In this document: piece after piece, positions 18,912 to 28,245 of the stretch
Position numbering within the stretch: position 1 is the first letter of the stretch
Layout: each line of letters opens with the position of its first letter
Assembly (NCBI RefSeq): GCF_001854765.1
Contig: NZ_LJJE01000112.1
Span: 124,001-188,000, forward strand
Reading direction: 5' to 3'
Length of the DNA: 64,000 nt
From: Vibrio sonorensis
GTDB lineage: Bacteria > Pseudomonadota > Gammaproteobacteria > Enterobacterales > Vibrionaceae
The notes under the pieces: generated by a model
Seen by the model: only the letters and a program-made list of their open reading frames with translations
Database searches by the model: none
What the model was told of the DNA's origin: nothing
Translations under genes and position numbers: made by a program

Positions 18912-19673
18912 TTACAGAGACTTAAAACCGACACATTCAATGTCGTGGGTTTGTAGCCAATCAATAAAACTTGGACTGGTAAGTATCTGCCACTCTTCCA
19001 CGCGTTTGGCATTGTAACTAGAGAGTTGCTTTAGTCCTTCCGTATTCTCGTTGGCGGGATGACACATAAACTCAATAGTGCTGTTTGGGTGAGTCTCTTT
19101 GTATGACAAGAGAAGGGCCTTCAAGTGTTCAATATTAGCCCCTTTAGCAAAGAAACCTTCCTCAAAGATATCTGGCGTTTTTACACACAGTCTGGTTTGA
19201 CCAGGTAGTATGTTGTCAACACGACGAACCGGCAGTCCTAACTCATTGGAGACATTGATAAAAGCCTGTTTAAGAGGGCGATAAACCCCCGCGAAATGAT
19301 GGCTATCTAGGTGTGTTATATCAATCCCTGCTTCGATGGCTGCATTGTATTGAGCGTAAAACTCTTTCTCTACATGCTCAATATAAACATCGTCTCTGTT
19401 AAACAATACATCTTTGTCAAAGAAGTATCCTTTGTCGTCTACTAAGCTGGAAACGTCTGCCGAGTCGGATAGTGGTTTTCCTGATGTCACGGTAAAGTGT
19501 AATCCGACTTCTGGTACTAAACCTTGATGATAAAGTTCAACGGCGTGTTTAGTGCCCGGCTGGTTCATCATTATGGTGGTTGATTTAACCGTGCCGGCGC
19601 GCATGCAGTCAATAATACCGAAGTTTGCAGCTTCGGTTAATCCAAAGTCATCTGCGTTTAAAATTAACTTCAT
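18912..19673 (-). CDS. chbG: ChbG/YdjC-family carbohydrate deacetylase
   Basis: A 253-residue YdjC-type deacetylase. It begins MKLILNADDFGLTEAAN, the family's metal-binding Asp-Asp segment, followed by GLHFTVTSGKP near residue 68 and THLDSHHF near 118 with further metal ligands. ChbG removes an N-acetyl group from chitooligosaccharide phosphates so that the partner GH4 enzyme can hydrolyse them. The gene is ten bases after chbF, as in the E. coli chb operon, but no PTS genes are adjacent. Confidence 0.88.
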   Translation of the reverse strand: MKLILNADDFGLTEAANFGIIDCMRAGTVKSTTIMMNQPGTKHAVELYHQGLVPEVGLHFTVTSGKPLSDSADVSSLVDDKGYFFDKDVLFNRDDVYIEHVEKEFYAQYNAAIEAGIDITHLDSHHFAGVYRPLKQAFINVSNELGLPVRRVDNILPGQTRLCVKTPDIFEEGFFAKGANIEHLKALLLSYKETHPNSTIEFMCHPANENTEGLKQLSSYNAKRVEEWQILTSPSFIDWLQTHDIECVGFKSL

Positions 19674-19683
19674 TCTACTCGTC

Positions 19684-21020
19684 TCACTGTTGATTGAGTA
19701 TGTGCGAGAATGCTGGCATAAAATCTAGGTTCTCGCGCACGGTTTCAATTAGAGCTTCGTTAAGGTGCTTTCCGGTATCGACAATCGGGTTGAGTATCAA
19801 AGCGCGTTTGGCCGCTTGGATATCACCGGTAATTGCGGCGTGCACCGTTAATGACTCAAACTCTTTCATAAGTTGAATCAAGCGAAGGGTATCTGGCTCA
19901 AATGGTTCAACGTTTAACGGAAGGATTGCACTGCTGGTAATTACCGAGCTTACCTCTACAGCGCAGTCGTCAGGTAGCCCTTTAATTGCGCCATTATTAC
20001 GCGTGTTTACATGCATAATTGAACGTTTGTTGTTGTATATACTGCTCATCAGTTCACATGCGGCTTCAGAGTAGTATGCGCCTCCTCGAAGCTCCAATTG
20101 CTTGGGCTTGACGTTGAGTTCTGGATCCTTGTACACCTCTAATAACTCGGCCTCTACTTTGGCGACTTGCTCTGCGCGATGGTTGTTTTCTTTGGCCGCG
20201 GCGATCTCTTCATCGAACATATCACGTGATTGATAGTAATAACGCAGATAAGCACAAGGCAACATACCTAAGCTTCTAATTAAGTCACCATCCCACTGGA
20301 AAGGAGGGATGTTTTTTGGTGTCATAAAATCATTGCCCTCAGCCAACGCTTCTACGAGTTCTGGTAACTTGTCTTTGTTGTCGTGTAAAACTTTTCGCGC
20401 CCACACCAAGTGGTTTAAACCTGCGATTTGCATTGTGATTTCGTTTTTCTCGACTCCTAAAACTTCTGCGGCACCACGTTCCATATTAACTGGAATATTA
20501 CACAAACCGACAGTTTTGATTTTGGAGTGTTTTAATAATGCTTCCGTGACCATGCCTGATGGATTGGTAAAGTTTAGCAACCATGCATCTGGACAAAGTT
20601 GTTCCATTTCTGAAGCAATTTGCAAAGCGATAGGTATGGTTCTGCAAGCGTTTGAAAAACCGCCTAGTCCATTGGTTTCTTGGCCTATCATCCCGTACTT
20701 CATTGCGATTTTTTCGTCTCTCAATCGCGCTTCAATACGTCCAGCTCTAAACTGGGAGCAGACAAAATCCGCGTCTTTTAACGCGAGCCTACGATCGGTA
20801 GTCAAGTGGACATTAATATCGGCACCTGCTTGGCAATCATACGGCGAGTAAGGTCAGCTATGATTTCTGCTTTTTCCATACCTTCTGGTATATCCACTAA
20901 CCAGAGCTGGGAAATAGGGAATTCGTGTTGTCGATTTAACAGGCCCTCGATCAGTTCTGGTGTGTAACTAGAACCGCTTCCGATCACTGTGACTTTAAGT
21001 GTTTTGTTTTGTAACGCCAT
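19684..21020 (-). CDS. chbF: GH4-family 6-phospho-beta-glucosidase, ChbF-like (apparent frameshift near 20830)
   Basis: An NAD- and metal-dependent GH4 glycosidase. The N-terminal piece carries the Rossmann segment VTVIGSGSSYTPELIEGLL and stops near 20802. One added base near 20830 restores IAKAGADINVHLTTDRRLALKDADFV and the downstream frame with NFTNPSG, GLCNIP (metal-ligand Cys), IAGLNHLVW and RGGAYYSEAA, about 445 residues in all. This extent and motif set match ChbF/CelF, which act on 6-phosphorylated diacetylchitobiose or cellobiose. The chbG neighbour favours chitooligosaccharides. A one-base sequence error is likelier than inactivation. Confidence 0.85.
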
Positions 21021-21122
21021 GCCATATGCCTTTGATTGAAAGATTACACTGATTAATTTAAATTAAAGGAATGACGCTACACAAACCAATAATATGCTTT
21101 TATACATTAGCTGGAGTAATTT

Positions 21123-22025
21123 ATGGGGTCTGCTTCAAAACATCAGCAATTGCTTTCTCTATTACACACTTTTAGTGTTGCGGCGAAGTACTTGAGCTTT
21201 ACATTAGCCGCAGATGAGTTGCACCTAACTCAGGGCGGGGTAAGCCATCGAATTAAGAAGCTTGAACACGCACTCAGGTTTAACTTGTTTGTGCGAAAAA
21301 CACGGAAGTTAGAATTAACCCCTGAAGGTTCACGTATTTTAGCCATGCTAAACACTTCGTTTGACTCAATTTTCATGGAGTTGGAAGATATTCAAACGGG
21401 TGGGTTATCCGGTGAGTTATACATCGCTACTTCGCCGTTTTTTGCTTCTATGTGGCTAATGCCGCGGTTGGCTAGATTTAGAAGTCGATACCCAAATCTT
21501 AGTGTAAAACTGCACACCAAACAGAATCAAAGTGAATTTCAATTTGATCCTTATGACGTTGCTATCTTTTACAGCGATGGTAAGTATCCAAACCACCATA
21601 GTGAAAGGTTAATGAAAGGGATCCGAACCCCCGTATGTACACCTGAGTATGCTAAGAAAATGGACTTCGAAAAGGGCGTTCAAAACCTTGCCAATGCGAA
21701 CTTTATTCACAGTGGATCTATGGCGGCATGGGAGCAGTGGGTGAAAAGTAGTGGCGTTTCGATCGATTGTTTAACTCGGTGTGATTTTTACAGCGATAAC
21801 CAACTGGCTTTGATGGCGGCAAGTGAGTCAATGGGAGTGGCTTTAGGAAGGATGGAATTTCTTAAACCGGTTATTGATAGTGGTGAATTGGTCGCACCAT
21901 TTGAGCAAATTGATTCTGGTAAAGGTTACGATCTGGTTTGTCCCAGAGGAATGGAAAATCGGATGAAGTATCAAGCGTTTTCACGCTGGGTAGAGGAAGA
22001 AATTGAACGCGATAAGGGATTATAG
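21123..22025 (+). CDS. LysR-family transcriptional regulator
   Basis: A 300-residue LysR protein. The N-terminal winged helix includes FTLAADELHLTQGGVSHRIKKLE (about residues 23-45), typical of the GcvA-like branch, and a periplasmic-binding-like effector domain follows from about residue 95. GGAGTAATTT precedes ATG 21123. It is divergent from chbF across about 100 bases, the classical LysR arrangement, so it is the probable local regulator of chbFG. The effector is unknown. Confidence 0.88.
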   Translation: MGSASKHQQLLSLLHTFSVAAKYLSFTLAADELHLTQGGVSHRIKKLEHALRFNLFVRKTRKLELTPEGSRILAMLNTSFDSIFMELEDIQTGGLSGELYIATSPFFASMWLMPRLARFRSRYPNLSVKLHTKQNQSEFQFDPYDVAIFYSDGKYPNHHSERLMKGIRTPVCTPEYAKKMDFEKGVQNLANANFIHSGSMAAWEQWVKSSGVSIDCLTRCDFYSDNQLALMAASESMGVALGRMEFLKPVIDSGELVAPFEQIDSGKGYDLVCPRGMENRMKYQAFSRWVEEEIERDKGL

Positions 22026-22059
22026 AATGCGCCAATAGTGACGGCGTAACTATTTTTAA

Positions 22060-22087
22060 GGCTCTAAGTCATTGATGACCAAGAGCC
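22060..22087. terminator. Possible terminator hairpin between lysR and the EamA gene
   Basis: GGCTCT/AGAGCC with an inner GTCAT/ATGAC forms an imperfect stem between two convergent genes. The T-tracts are weak on both sides. Confidence 0.4.
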
Positions 22088-22095
22088 TAGTTTGG

Positions 22096-22938
22096 TTATC
22101 CGCGCTTGAGCCTATGGCCGAATACGTTAAATAGCGCACCTGCAACAATAAGGCTACCACCGATATACGTCCATAGGGAAGGGACTTCATTAAACACAAT
22201 TACACCCAGTAAGGCAGAAAACAAGATCTGTACATAAGAGTACGCAGAGGCCTTACCCGCCGCCTGTGTTTGCATTGCTTTGGTTAGGCCATACTGGCCA
22301 ACTTGAGTAAATATACCGACAAAAACCAGTGTTATGGCCAATGAAAAATCGGGCATAACGAAACTGTCTTTCATTAAGAAGACGGATACAGGAGTGGCAA
22401 TAAGTGGGAAGTAGAATATGATGACGGAGCTGTCTTCTGTTTGACTGAGCTTTCTTACCACCACGTATGCAAGGGAGCTAAACAGTGCACCTGCTAGCGC
22501 AATACCTACACTAAACATTGGCAATGAGTTGATCGCATCAGTTGCAATACTCGGGTGAACCATTGCAAAAAGTCCAAGCAAACTCAAGATGATACAGACG
22601 AGTGTGGAGAGCTGAATTCGCTCCTTTAGAAAAAGCAGGCCCAAAAGCGCGGTAAATACAGGATGTACATACTGCAATATTGTCGCTTCGGCTAGTGGCA
22701 GAGTCGTAACGGAGTAGTAGACGCACATCAAACCGATCGTACCTAAAACCCCTCTTAAGGCCAGCAGCGGTTTGTTGTTTCCCCACACTGAGATCTTTTT
22801 GCGTTTTATGTCAGCGTAGCTGATCGCCAGAGAAACAATCGCTCTTGCAGCTACTATCTCGAATACAGGAATACCATAAATGCTAACGTACTTAACACTG
22901 GCTGACATTAGAGCAAAACCGAGTGCTGACAACAGCAT
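22096..22938 (-). CDS. EamA/DMT-family transporter
   Basis: A 280-residue membrane protein with about ten hydrophobic helices arranged as two EamA repeats. PLAEATILQYVHPVFTALLG in the first repeat is characteristic of the RhaT/YdcZ-like exporter family. AGGGG lies 10 bases before the ATG, and an in-frame stop upstream rules out a longer form. The role is probably export or import of a small metabolite; the substrate is unknown. It stands alone on its strand. Confidence 0.85.
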   Translation of the reverse strand: MLLSALGFALMSASVKYVSIYGIPVFEIVAARAIVSLAISYADIKRKKISVWGNNKPLLALRGVLGTIGLMCVYYSVTTLPLAEATILQYVHPVFTALLGLLFLKERIQLSTLVCIILSLLGLFAMVHPSIATDAINSLPMFSVGIALAGALFSSLAYVVVRKLSQTEDSSVIIFYFPLIATPVSVFLMKDSFVMPDFSLAITLVFVGIFTQVGQYGLTKAMQTQAAGKASAYSYVQILFSALLGVIVFNEVPSLWTYIGGSLIVAGALFNVFGHRLKRG

Positions 22939-23047
22939 AAAACGAACCCCTAGAGGAACATCTCATCAATCTTTGTGGACATAAAAAACAGCTATAGAAG
23001 AGGAATTACGGCGAGTCTATCACAAAGCCAAAAGCGTATCAGATCAA

Positions 23048-23071
23048 AAAGGCCGCAGTTAAGCGGCCTTT
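23048..23071 (-). terminator. Terminator after the azurin gene
   Basis: AAAGGCCGC and GCGGCCTTT form a perfect 9-bp stem with a 6-base loop, 16 bases past the azurin stop. The minus-strand tail is TTGATCTG, only modestly T-rich. Confidence 0.75.
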
Positions 23072-23086
23072 GAAAATTAGTAGAGC

Positions 23087-23539
23087 TTATTTGATTTCAA
23101 ATTTGCCTTTCATAATCGCCCAATGGCCAGGGAAAGAGCAGAAGAAGGTGTAGTCACCGCCAGCACTCATTTTTTCTGTAGAGAAGGTAAATGTCGTTGA
23201 TTCACCACCACCGATTACTTTACTAAAGCCGTATACGCGCTCGTCGCCCGGTTTGACGTAGCTTGCATCAAATCCAGCAGCCATACCTTCAGTCGCAACT
23301 GCTGCTACGTTTGCAGTGTCAGCGAAGACGATGTTGTGGCCCATTGATTTAGCGGCAAGCTTACCAGTGTGGTTTAGAGTGACGGTCACTTCACCACACG
23401 AAGCTGGTACGCTTAGTGTCTGTTCAGAAAACTTCATCATGTCCCCTGCGTCGACAGAAACACTACATTCTGGCGCGGCGTGTGAAGAAAATGATGCAAA
23501 AAGAGCGAGGCTGAAAAGTGTAGAAATGCGTTTAATCAT
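23087..23539 (-). CDS. azu: Azurin, periplasmic type I copper protein
   Basis: A 150-residue precursor. A signal peptide ends near SHA, and the mature part begins with APECSVSV. The type I copper ligands are visible: SMGHN (His near residue 65) and FFCSFPGHWAIM (Cys, His and Met near residues 133-142). Azurin shuttles single electrons in the periplasm, for example to cytochrome c peroxidase or nitrite reductase. The gene is monocistronic, flanked by its own terminator. Confidence 0.93.
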   Translation of the reverse strand: MIKRISTLFSLALFASFSSHAAPECSVSVDAGDMMKFSEQTLSVPASCGEVTVTLNHTGKLAAKSMGHNIVFADTANVAAVATEGMAAGFDASYVKPGDERVYGFSKVIGGGESTTFTFSTEKMSAGGDYTFFCSFPGHWAIMKGKFEIK

Positions 23540-23753
23540 AATATGACCTGTTTGTTAATGATAATAAGTCGCAAGAAGATTAATAACCTTGTCTTTTGTA
23601 TGCAAATTTGATTGCTAAATTTGTTATCGAAAGCAAATATTATCTTGATAATTTCATTATTTACAGCATTTAAGATTGTAATGCATGACGAAGTGACTAA
23701 GGCTTTTCTCAATAACCCTAAGCCAATGTTAGAAGCGCTTTTTGAGGACGAAT

Positions 23754-23778
23754 AAAAAAAGCCCCCATTTAAGGGGGC
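23754..23778 (-). terminator. Rho-independent terminator after dld
   Basis: On the minus strand GCCCCC and GGGGGC arms close a short stem followed by seven T residues, about 36 bases past the dld stop. It is a strong intrinsic terminator. Confidence 0.85.
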
Positions 23779-23813
23779 AGACAGCATTTGCAAAAACAAA
23801 TGTCATTAACTTT

Positions 23814-25523
23814 TTAAGAACCGCAGCAACTGCAATTTCTTTTGTATTTGCTCATTTTTCCGATACCCGGGTTAAAGGTATTTGTTGGGTCAAGTGAGTG
23901 GTAGAAAGCCTGTAACTGCTTTTCTGCTTCGTACAAATGACCGACATTGTGCTCTGCAGGGTATTTGGCGCCTTTTTGAGTAAGTAGTTCCAGCATTTTC
24001 TTTTTGATCTTTTTGGTGTCTGCACCCTTCTTGAAAATATAGTCTTGGTGGAATACGTGACACATAAAGTGACCATAATAGAGTGCCATCACCATATCTT
24101 TGGTGATTTCTTCAGGCAGTTGTTCTACCCAGTCGATATCATTTCGACGAAGGGCGATATCCAGGGCTAAAATATCTTCAACTTCTTTGTTGTGAATGGT
24201 TTCATAACGGATCGCTGCACCAGCAGCTGCGAAGCGGTGAAGTAGCGCCTTTTTGCCCTCGTCGGGTGTGCATTCAAAATAGTCACAGTCGTGTTGCAAA
24301 GACCAATCCTCAGCAAGGTATTGTTTCGCTTCCTCAATGCCACCATTGCTCATTTTGAGAATGAGGTGATGTTCAAATCTATCTCTATACTCAAGCATGC
24401 GCTTAGGTAAGTGTTGTGGGAATAGTTTGCTGAACCAATACAACATGATATCGGGAAGATCTTTTGAAACAAAAGGAACGCGTTTTAAAATCGTTTCAAC
24501 TTTTGCTTTAAAAGCGAAGAACTTTGGTAGTTTGTCTGTGCCAAGGTGGTTAATTGACAAAAAGACATCTTTTCCATAGGTCTCCGCCAAATTGAAAATA
24601 TCGCGATGCATATATTCGCCCATTTCAGGCAGGTTTTCGAACCTTTGGAGCATATCGCGACGAAGCTTAGTCAACTGCTCTTGGGAATTACAACCAATAT
24701 AAAACAGCTGCTCCTTCTCGGGTACAGGGTAGGTGTCAACACGTACTGCAAATACCGCTAGTTTTCCTGCGCAACCACTGGCCTCAAACAATCGGCGTGA
24801 ATCGGCATTGAAACGCGATGGTGTATCTGCATCGACATCGCGAACTCTCTCGTCGTATTCGCGGTCAGAAGCCATCGCATCGCTGTGAATGACTTTGCTC
24901 GGATCAAAGTTACCTTGTTCTACGTTTTTTAAAATTTCTTCGGGAGTGTCGCCCAATCCATCAATACCTAGGTGGTTGACGAGTACTAGTTTTCCTTCTT
25001 TGGTGACTTGTCCAAATAGGGCCAATTCAGTGTAGGCTGGGCCGCGTTTGACTAATGCACCACCGGAATTGTTGGCGATTCCGCCAACTACGGTTGCACC
25101 GATTGAAGAAGAGCCTATAACAGAGTGTGGCGCTCGATTAACAGAATCGAGTTTTTTGCCGACCTGATGCAGGCTAACACCGGGTAGACTAATAATTTGT
25201 TCGCCGTTCTCAATCAGGTGCAGAGTGTTAATACGCATGATATTGATGACAACGACCTCTCGGTCGTAATCATTACCACTTGGCGCGGAACCCTCCGTCA
25301 GGCCCGTTTTCGCGGCTTGCATAATGACAATACAGTTTGCTTCTACAGCAGCTTCTAGTAATCGCCATTGCTCGACAAGAGTGGCAGGGAACAATACCGC
25401 GAGTGCTTGACCCTTACCGGAACGAAAGCCTGAACGGTAGTATTCGGTCTCCTTTTCCTGAGTCAACACATGTTCTCGTCCAACGATCTCGATAAAGCGA
25501 TTAATTAAAGCCTGTGCAGTCAT
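23814..25523 (-). CDS. dld: Quinone-dependent D-lactate dehydrogenase
   Basis: A 569-residue FAD enzyme, matching the length of E. coli Dld. The FAD-binding PCMH-type domain includes LTEGSAPSGNDYDREVVVINIMR near residue 75 and GSSSIGATVVGGIANNSGGAL near 138; a membrane-binding C-terminal domain follows, with GHLYEAEKQLQAFYHSLDPTNTFNPGIGK near 535. It oxidises D-lactate to pyruvate at the inner membrane and reduces quinone. A CRP-like sequence (AGTGA-N6-TCACG, 25782-25797) lies some 260 bases upstream. A Cys-rich tail (CSCCGS) is unusual but small. Confidence 0.93.
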   Translation of the reverse strand: MTAQALINRFIEIVGREHVLTQEKETEYYRSGFRSGKGQALAVLFPATLVEQWRLLEAAVEANCIVIMQAAKTGLTEGSAPSGNDYDREVVVINIMRINTLHLIENGEQIISLPGVSLHQVGKKLDSVNRAPHSVIGSSSIGATVVGGIANNSGGALVKRGPAYTELALFGQVTKEGKLVLVNHLGIDGLGDTPEEILKNVEQGNFDPSKVIHSDAMASDREYDERVRDVDADTPSRFNADSRRLFEASGCAGKLAVFAVRVDTYPVPEKEQLFYIGCNSQEQLTKLRRDMLQRFENLPEMGEYMHRDIFNLAETYGKDVFLSINHLGTDKLPKFFAFKAKVETILKRVPFVSKDLPDIMLYWFSKLFPQHLPKRMLEYRDRFEHHLILKMSNGGIEEAKQYLAEDWSLQHDCDYFECTPDEGKKALLHRFAAAGAAIRYETIHNKEVEDILALDIALRRNDIDWVEQLPEEITKDMVMALYYGHFMCHVFHQDYIFKKGADTKKIKKKMLELLTQKGAKYPAEHNVGHLYEAEKQLQAFYHSLDPTNTFNPGIGKMSKYKRNCSCCGS

Positions 25524-25881
25524 AAGTGCGGATGCCTATTGTAATTATGTTGTTAATGTAGAGTTGTGTTTATTTTACGGCTGAAGTGTGTGAGGGGCTA
25601 TAGGCAAAAATACGTAGTCGCAAACTTTAATAGTATTGGTGAGGAGGGTTAATATATAAAGTTCTTTATTTACAGTTGGTTAGCTTCTTTTGATTTTGTG
25701 TTATTTGGACTAAATTAAAATCACTTATTCCAAAAATGACGTAATTAATGGATTTGGAGTGTAAAGTTAATGTTGTTCTTGAGTGATCGTGTTCACGCTT
25801 ACAGTGGATTAAGGTTAGTTTGTGTGTGACCGGGGGCCAGTCTAAAGCGCCACTGGCTGGTGGACGGTGATAAGTGTAGTG
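25524..25881. promoter_or_regulatory. Intergenic region between dld and the toxin-antitoxin pair
   Basis: This 358-base divergent region holds no gene I can support. It contains the CRP-like AGTGATCGTGTTCACG at 25782-25797 (8 of 10 core positions) and a GCCAGT/ACTGGC inverted repeat near 25836-25857. Either could serve dld. Confidence 0.3.
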
Positions 25882-25932
25882 TGAGGTTAAATTGAGACCT
25901 AATTTGACCTCAATATAAGCATGGAATAAAAT
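25882..25932 (+). promoter_or_regulatory. Toxin-antitoxin promoter with overlapping palindromic operator
   Basis: TGAGGTTAAATT at 25882-25893 and AATTTGACCTCA at 25901-25912 are inverted repeats matching at 11 of 12 positions around a 7-base spacer. The right arm contains a -35 TTGACC (25904-25909), followed after exactly 17 bases by a -10 TAAAAT (25927-25932). A further TGAGGTCA half site at 25949-25956 covers the antitoxin ribosome-binding site. This is the arrangement expected for autorepression by the antitoxin or toxin-antitoxin complex. Confidence 0.7.
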
Positions 25933-25958
25933 TTCTGTATAACTTCTGTGAGGTCACT

Positions 25959-26234
25959 ATGGATAAGACGCGTACTATGTCTCAACGTGCAGCAAAAGAC
26001 TGCCTTGGTAGCCCTGATGAATTTAAGGGCGGGTGTGTTATAACTAAAAATGGCACGGCTCAGTTGTACATTCAAACAGCGGAAGAAAGAGAGCAAGAAG
26101 AAAGAGCTATACAAGCTGATCGACAAGCAAATGCGTTATTAAAATTGGCAATGATGGCAAAAGAAGATGTTGCGGCTGATCGTGTTCATACAAAAGAGCA
26201 GGTGTTAGAACGCCTCCGTGTGGCAAGGAGCTAA
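25959..26234 (+). CDS. Antitoxin of a type II toxin-antitoxin pair
   Basis: A 91-residue charged protein with a Phd-like layout: an N-terminal region that could bind DNA (SQRAAKDCLGSPDEFKGGCVITKNGTAQLYI), then an acidic and basic helical C-terminus (AEEREQEERAIQADRQANALLKLAMM) suited to wrapping the toxin. GAGGT precedes the ATG. The toxin gene starts four bases after its stop. Assignment rests mainly on size, position and the ParE/RelE-like partner. Confidence 0.75.
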   Translation: MDKTRTMSQRAAKDCLGSPDEFKGGCVITKNGTAQLYIQTAEEREQEERAIQADRQANALLKLAMMAKEDVAADRVHTKEQVLERLRVARS

Positions 26235-26237
26235 CGC

Positions 26238-26567
26238 TTGGAAATTGTCTTTACGGAAATGGCGGTTAACTGTTTATTGGAAATTGAATCTATTGCCGTT
26301 GAAAATCATTCCGAAGAACAAGTGGCAGCATTTACCGACGGTTTAATCAATCGCAATTATGATGCTATCTCTAAGAACCCTGAACGTTACAGATTTAACG
26401 CAACACTGTTAGATTTTGGCATCAAGTTTCGAGAAAGGTTAGATAGTTCATATCGATGTTTATATGAGATCGTCGATGATAGAGCTTATGTGATGCTTAT
26501 CTTGCATACTAAGCAAGATCTGATTAGCACTTTATATCGGCACCAGATCATCAAGGATCTTAACTAG
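26238..26567 (+). CDS. ParE/RelE-superfamily toxin
   Basis: A 109-residue protein with the ParE/RelE outline: an N-terminal strand (MEIVFTEMAVNCLLEIESIA), two helices, then FRERLDSSYRCLYEIVDDRAYVMLILHTKQD near residues 68-94, where RelE/ParE toxins have the R-x-L-YEI-D strand motif. The start is a TTG preceded by AAGGAG at good spacing. RelE members cleave ribosome-bound mRNA and ParE members poison gyrase; which applies here cannot be told. No mobile-element signs are visible nearby. Confidence 0.75.
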   Translation: MEIVFTEMAVNCLLEIESIAVENHSEEQVAAFTDGLINRNYDAISKNPERYRFNATLLDFGIKFRERLDSSYRCLYEIVDDRAYVMLILHTKQDLISTLYRHQIIKDLN

Positions 26568-26619
26568 AGTTATTAGTTAGTGAGAGAACAGTCTATCAGA
26601 CCGTCCTCTCAAGAGGTTG

Positions 26620-28101
26620 TTAAAGGTAACGACTTCTCAAATGATCTTTAAAGAAAGAAGCATTGAGCGTTTCTCCAGTCGCTTGCTTTACCAATTCATC
26701 GGTAGTGAGCAAACTTCCTTTACTCCAGATATGGTCAGATAGCCAAGTAAATATTGGTGTAAGGTCTTGGCTGCGAATCGCTGATTCTACGTCAACAGTC
26801 TTTTTCATAGCCGCCATAAATTGAGCTGCGTACATGGCTCCTAGCGTATAGCTTGGGAAGTAGCCAAAAGCGCCGTCCGTCCAGTGGATGTCCTGCATAC
26901 AGCCATTGGTGTAGTTACCTTTTGTCGATAACCCGAGATAGGCTTGCATCTTGTTGTCCCATAACTCGGGTACGTCGGTGTGCCTGATATTACCGTTGAT
27001 CAAATCGCGCTCGATTTCGTAGCGCAATATAACGTGTGCAGGGTAGGTGAGCTCGTCGGCATCAACGCGAATAAAGTCTTTTTTAACTCTTGTGTACAAC
27101 TTCTGAAAATTACTCGTTTCAAAAATAGCGGGGTTGCTATCGGTAAAATGTTTACCTGAGAGTCTAGCAAGGTGTGAGATAAACTCGTCACTACGGCCAA
27201 CCTGCATCTCAAAAAATAGCGACTGTGATTCGTGGATACCCATAGAGCGAGCATGACCTGCCGGTGTGCCAGCTAGGTGTTTTGGCAAGCCTTGTTCATA
27301 ACGACCGTGTCCTGTTTCGTGCACGATCCCCATAAGTGATTGTACAAACTCACTCTCTTCATACCTTGTGGTTAGACGGATGTCCTGAGGAACCCCTCCA
27401 CAAAACGGATGAACGCTTTCGTCTAAACGGCCGTGATTGAAGTCGAACTGCAATAGTTTCATCACTTCTAGTCCTAGCTCTTTTTGCTTAGCTGGGGAAA
27501 ACGTTCCGCTGGGTTCAACAAAGGTTTCGCTGTTCTGCTTATCAATAGCTTGGTTGATTAAATTCGGCAACCAAGTTTTTACATCGTTAAACAAGGTGTC
27601 TAGAGAGGCGGAATTTGTCCCCGGCTCGTAGATGTCTAGCATGGCATCATAAGGTGTTAAGCCCGTGGCGTTGGCGCGAATTTGCGCTTCTTCTTGTGAA
27701 AGCTTTACAACCTCGGCCCAATTCTTTTCAAAGCCTTTCCAGTCGTTTTCACCTCGTTGTGTTCGCCATGCGTGCTCGCATTTTGAACCAGCCAACGATT
27801 TCGCCTGAACCAGATCTTCGGGCAGCACATTTGCTTGTTGCCATTGTCGTTTTAGTTCTCTTAGTGACGCGGTTTGTTCTTGTGTTAGGGATTCTGTTTC
27901 AGCGTCACTAAACCAGTCTGCTAGTTGTGGCTGAGTCTGAAGTGCATGTATGTGAACCGAAAGTTGTGCCATGGCTTCAGAGCGAGCCTGATTGCCTCCG
28001 GCTGGCATCATTGCAGCTTGGTCCCAGCCACATATGGCGGCTAGGTGATTGAAACGGTCGATGGTTTGAGAATGTTCTACGAGTTTTTTGAAGGCGCTCA
28101 T
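26620..28101 (-). CDS. M32-family carboxypeptidase (Taq type)
   Basis: A 493-residue metallocarboxypeptidase. The zinc motif HETGH lies near residue 262 in GIVHETGHGRYEQGLP. Conserved M32 segments include HPFCGGVPQDIRLTTRY near 235, MGIHESQSLFFEMQVGR near 290 and HVILRYEIERDLI near 350. It removes C-terminal residues from cytoplasmic peptides. It starts at ATG 28101 and appears monocistronic. The family length is normal. Confidence 0.93.
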   Translation of the reverse strand: MSAFKKLVEHSQTIDRFNHLAAICGWDQAAMMPAGGNQARSEAMAQLSVHIHALQTQPQLADWFSDAETESLTQEQTASLRELKRQWQQANVLPEDLVQAKSLAGSKCEHAWRTQRGENDWKGFEKNWAEVVKLSQEEAQIRANATGLTPYDAMLDIYEPGTNSASLDTLFNDVKTWLPNLINQAIDKQNSETFVEPSGTFSPAKQKELGLEVMKLLQFDFNHGRLDESVHPFCGGVPQDIRLTTRYEESEFVQSLMGIVHETGHGRYEQGLPKHLAGTPAGHARSMGIHESQSLFFEMQVGRSDEFISHLARLSGKHFTDSNPAIFETSNFQKLYTRVKKDFIRVDADELTYPAHVILRYEIERDLINGNIRHTDVPELWDNKMQAYLGLSTKGNYTNGCMQDIHWTDGAFGYFPSYTLGAMYAAQFMAAMKKTVDVESAIRSQDLTPIFTWLSDHIWSKGSLLTTDELVKQATGETLNASFFKDHLRSRYL

Positions 28102-28245
28102 ATTGTGCCACCCTTGACGTTAATAGTATGAAAAGGGCAGTGTAGCAGGGTAAAATGGTTTACTCATCTGTTTTTCCTTGGTGTTTTACAGCAAAACAGG
28201 TAGTTTAAATCAATAAACCAAACAAAGAGTTACAGCAGTTTAGAC

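Noticed and set aside
8027..21020. Calling tctB, the second PL17, the symporter and chbF pseudogenes
   Set aside because: Each is broken by a single missing base and otherwise encodes a full, conserved protein; the same lesion type recurs across unrelated genes, which indicates sequence error.
23682..23756. A 24-codon plus-strand frame (MHDEVTKAFLNNPKPMLEALFEDE)
   Set aside because: It is very short with only a weak ribosome-binding site and sits between two terminators; it could be a gene remnant but cannot be supported.
25836..25857. Terminator at the GCCAGT/ACTGGC repeat upstream of the toxin-antitoxin pair
   Set aside because: The stem is only six base pairs with a ten-base loop, and neither strand has a T-tract.
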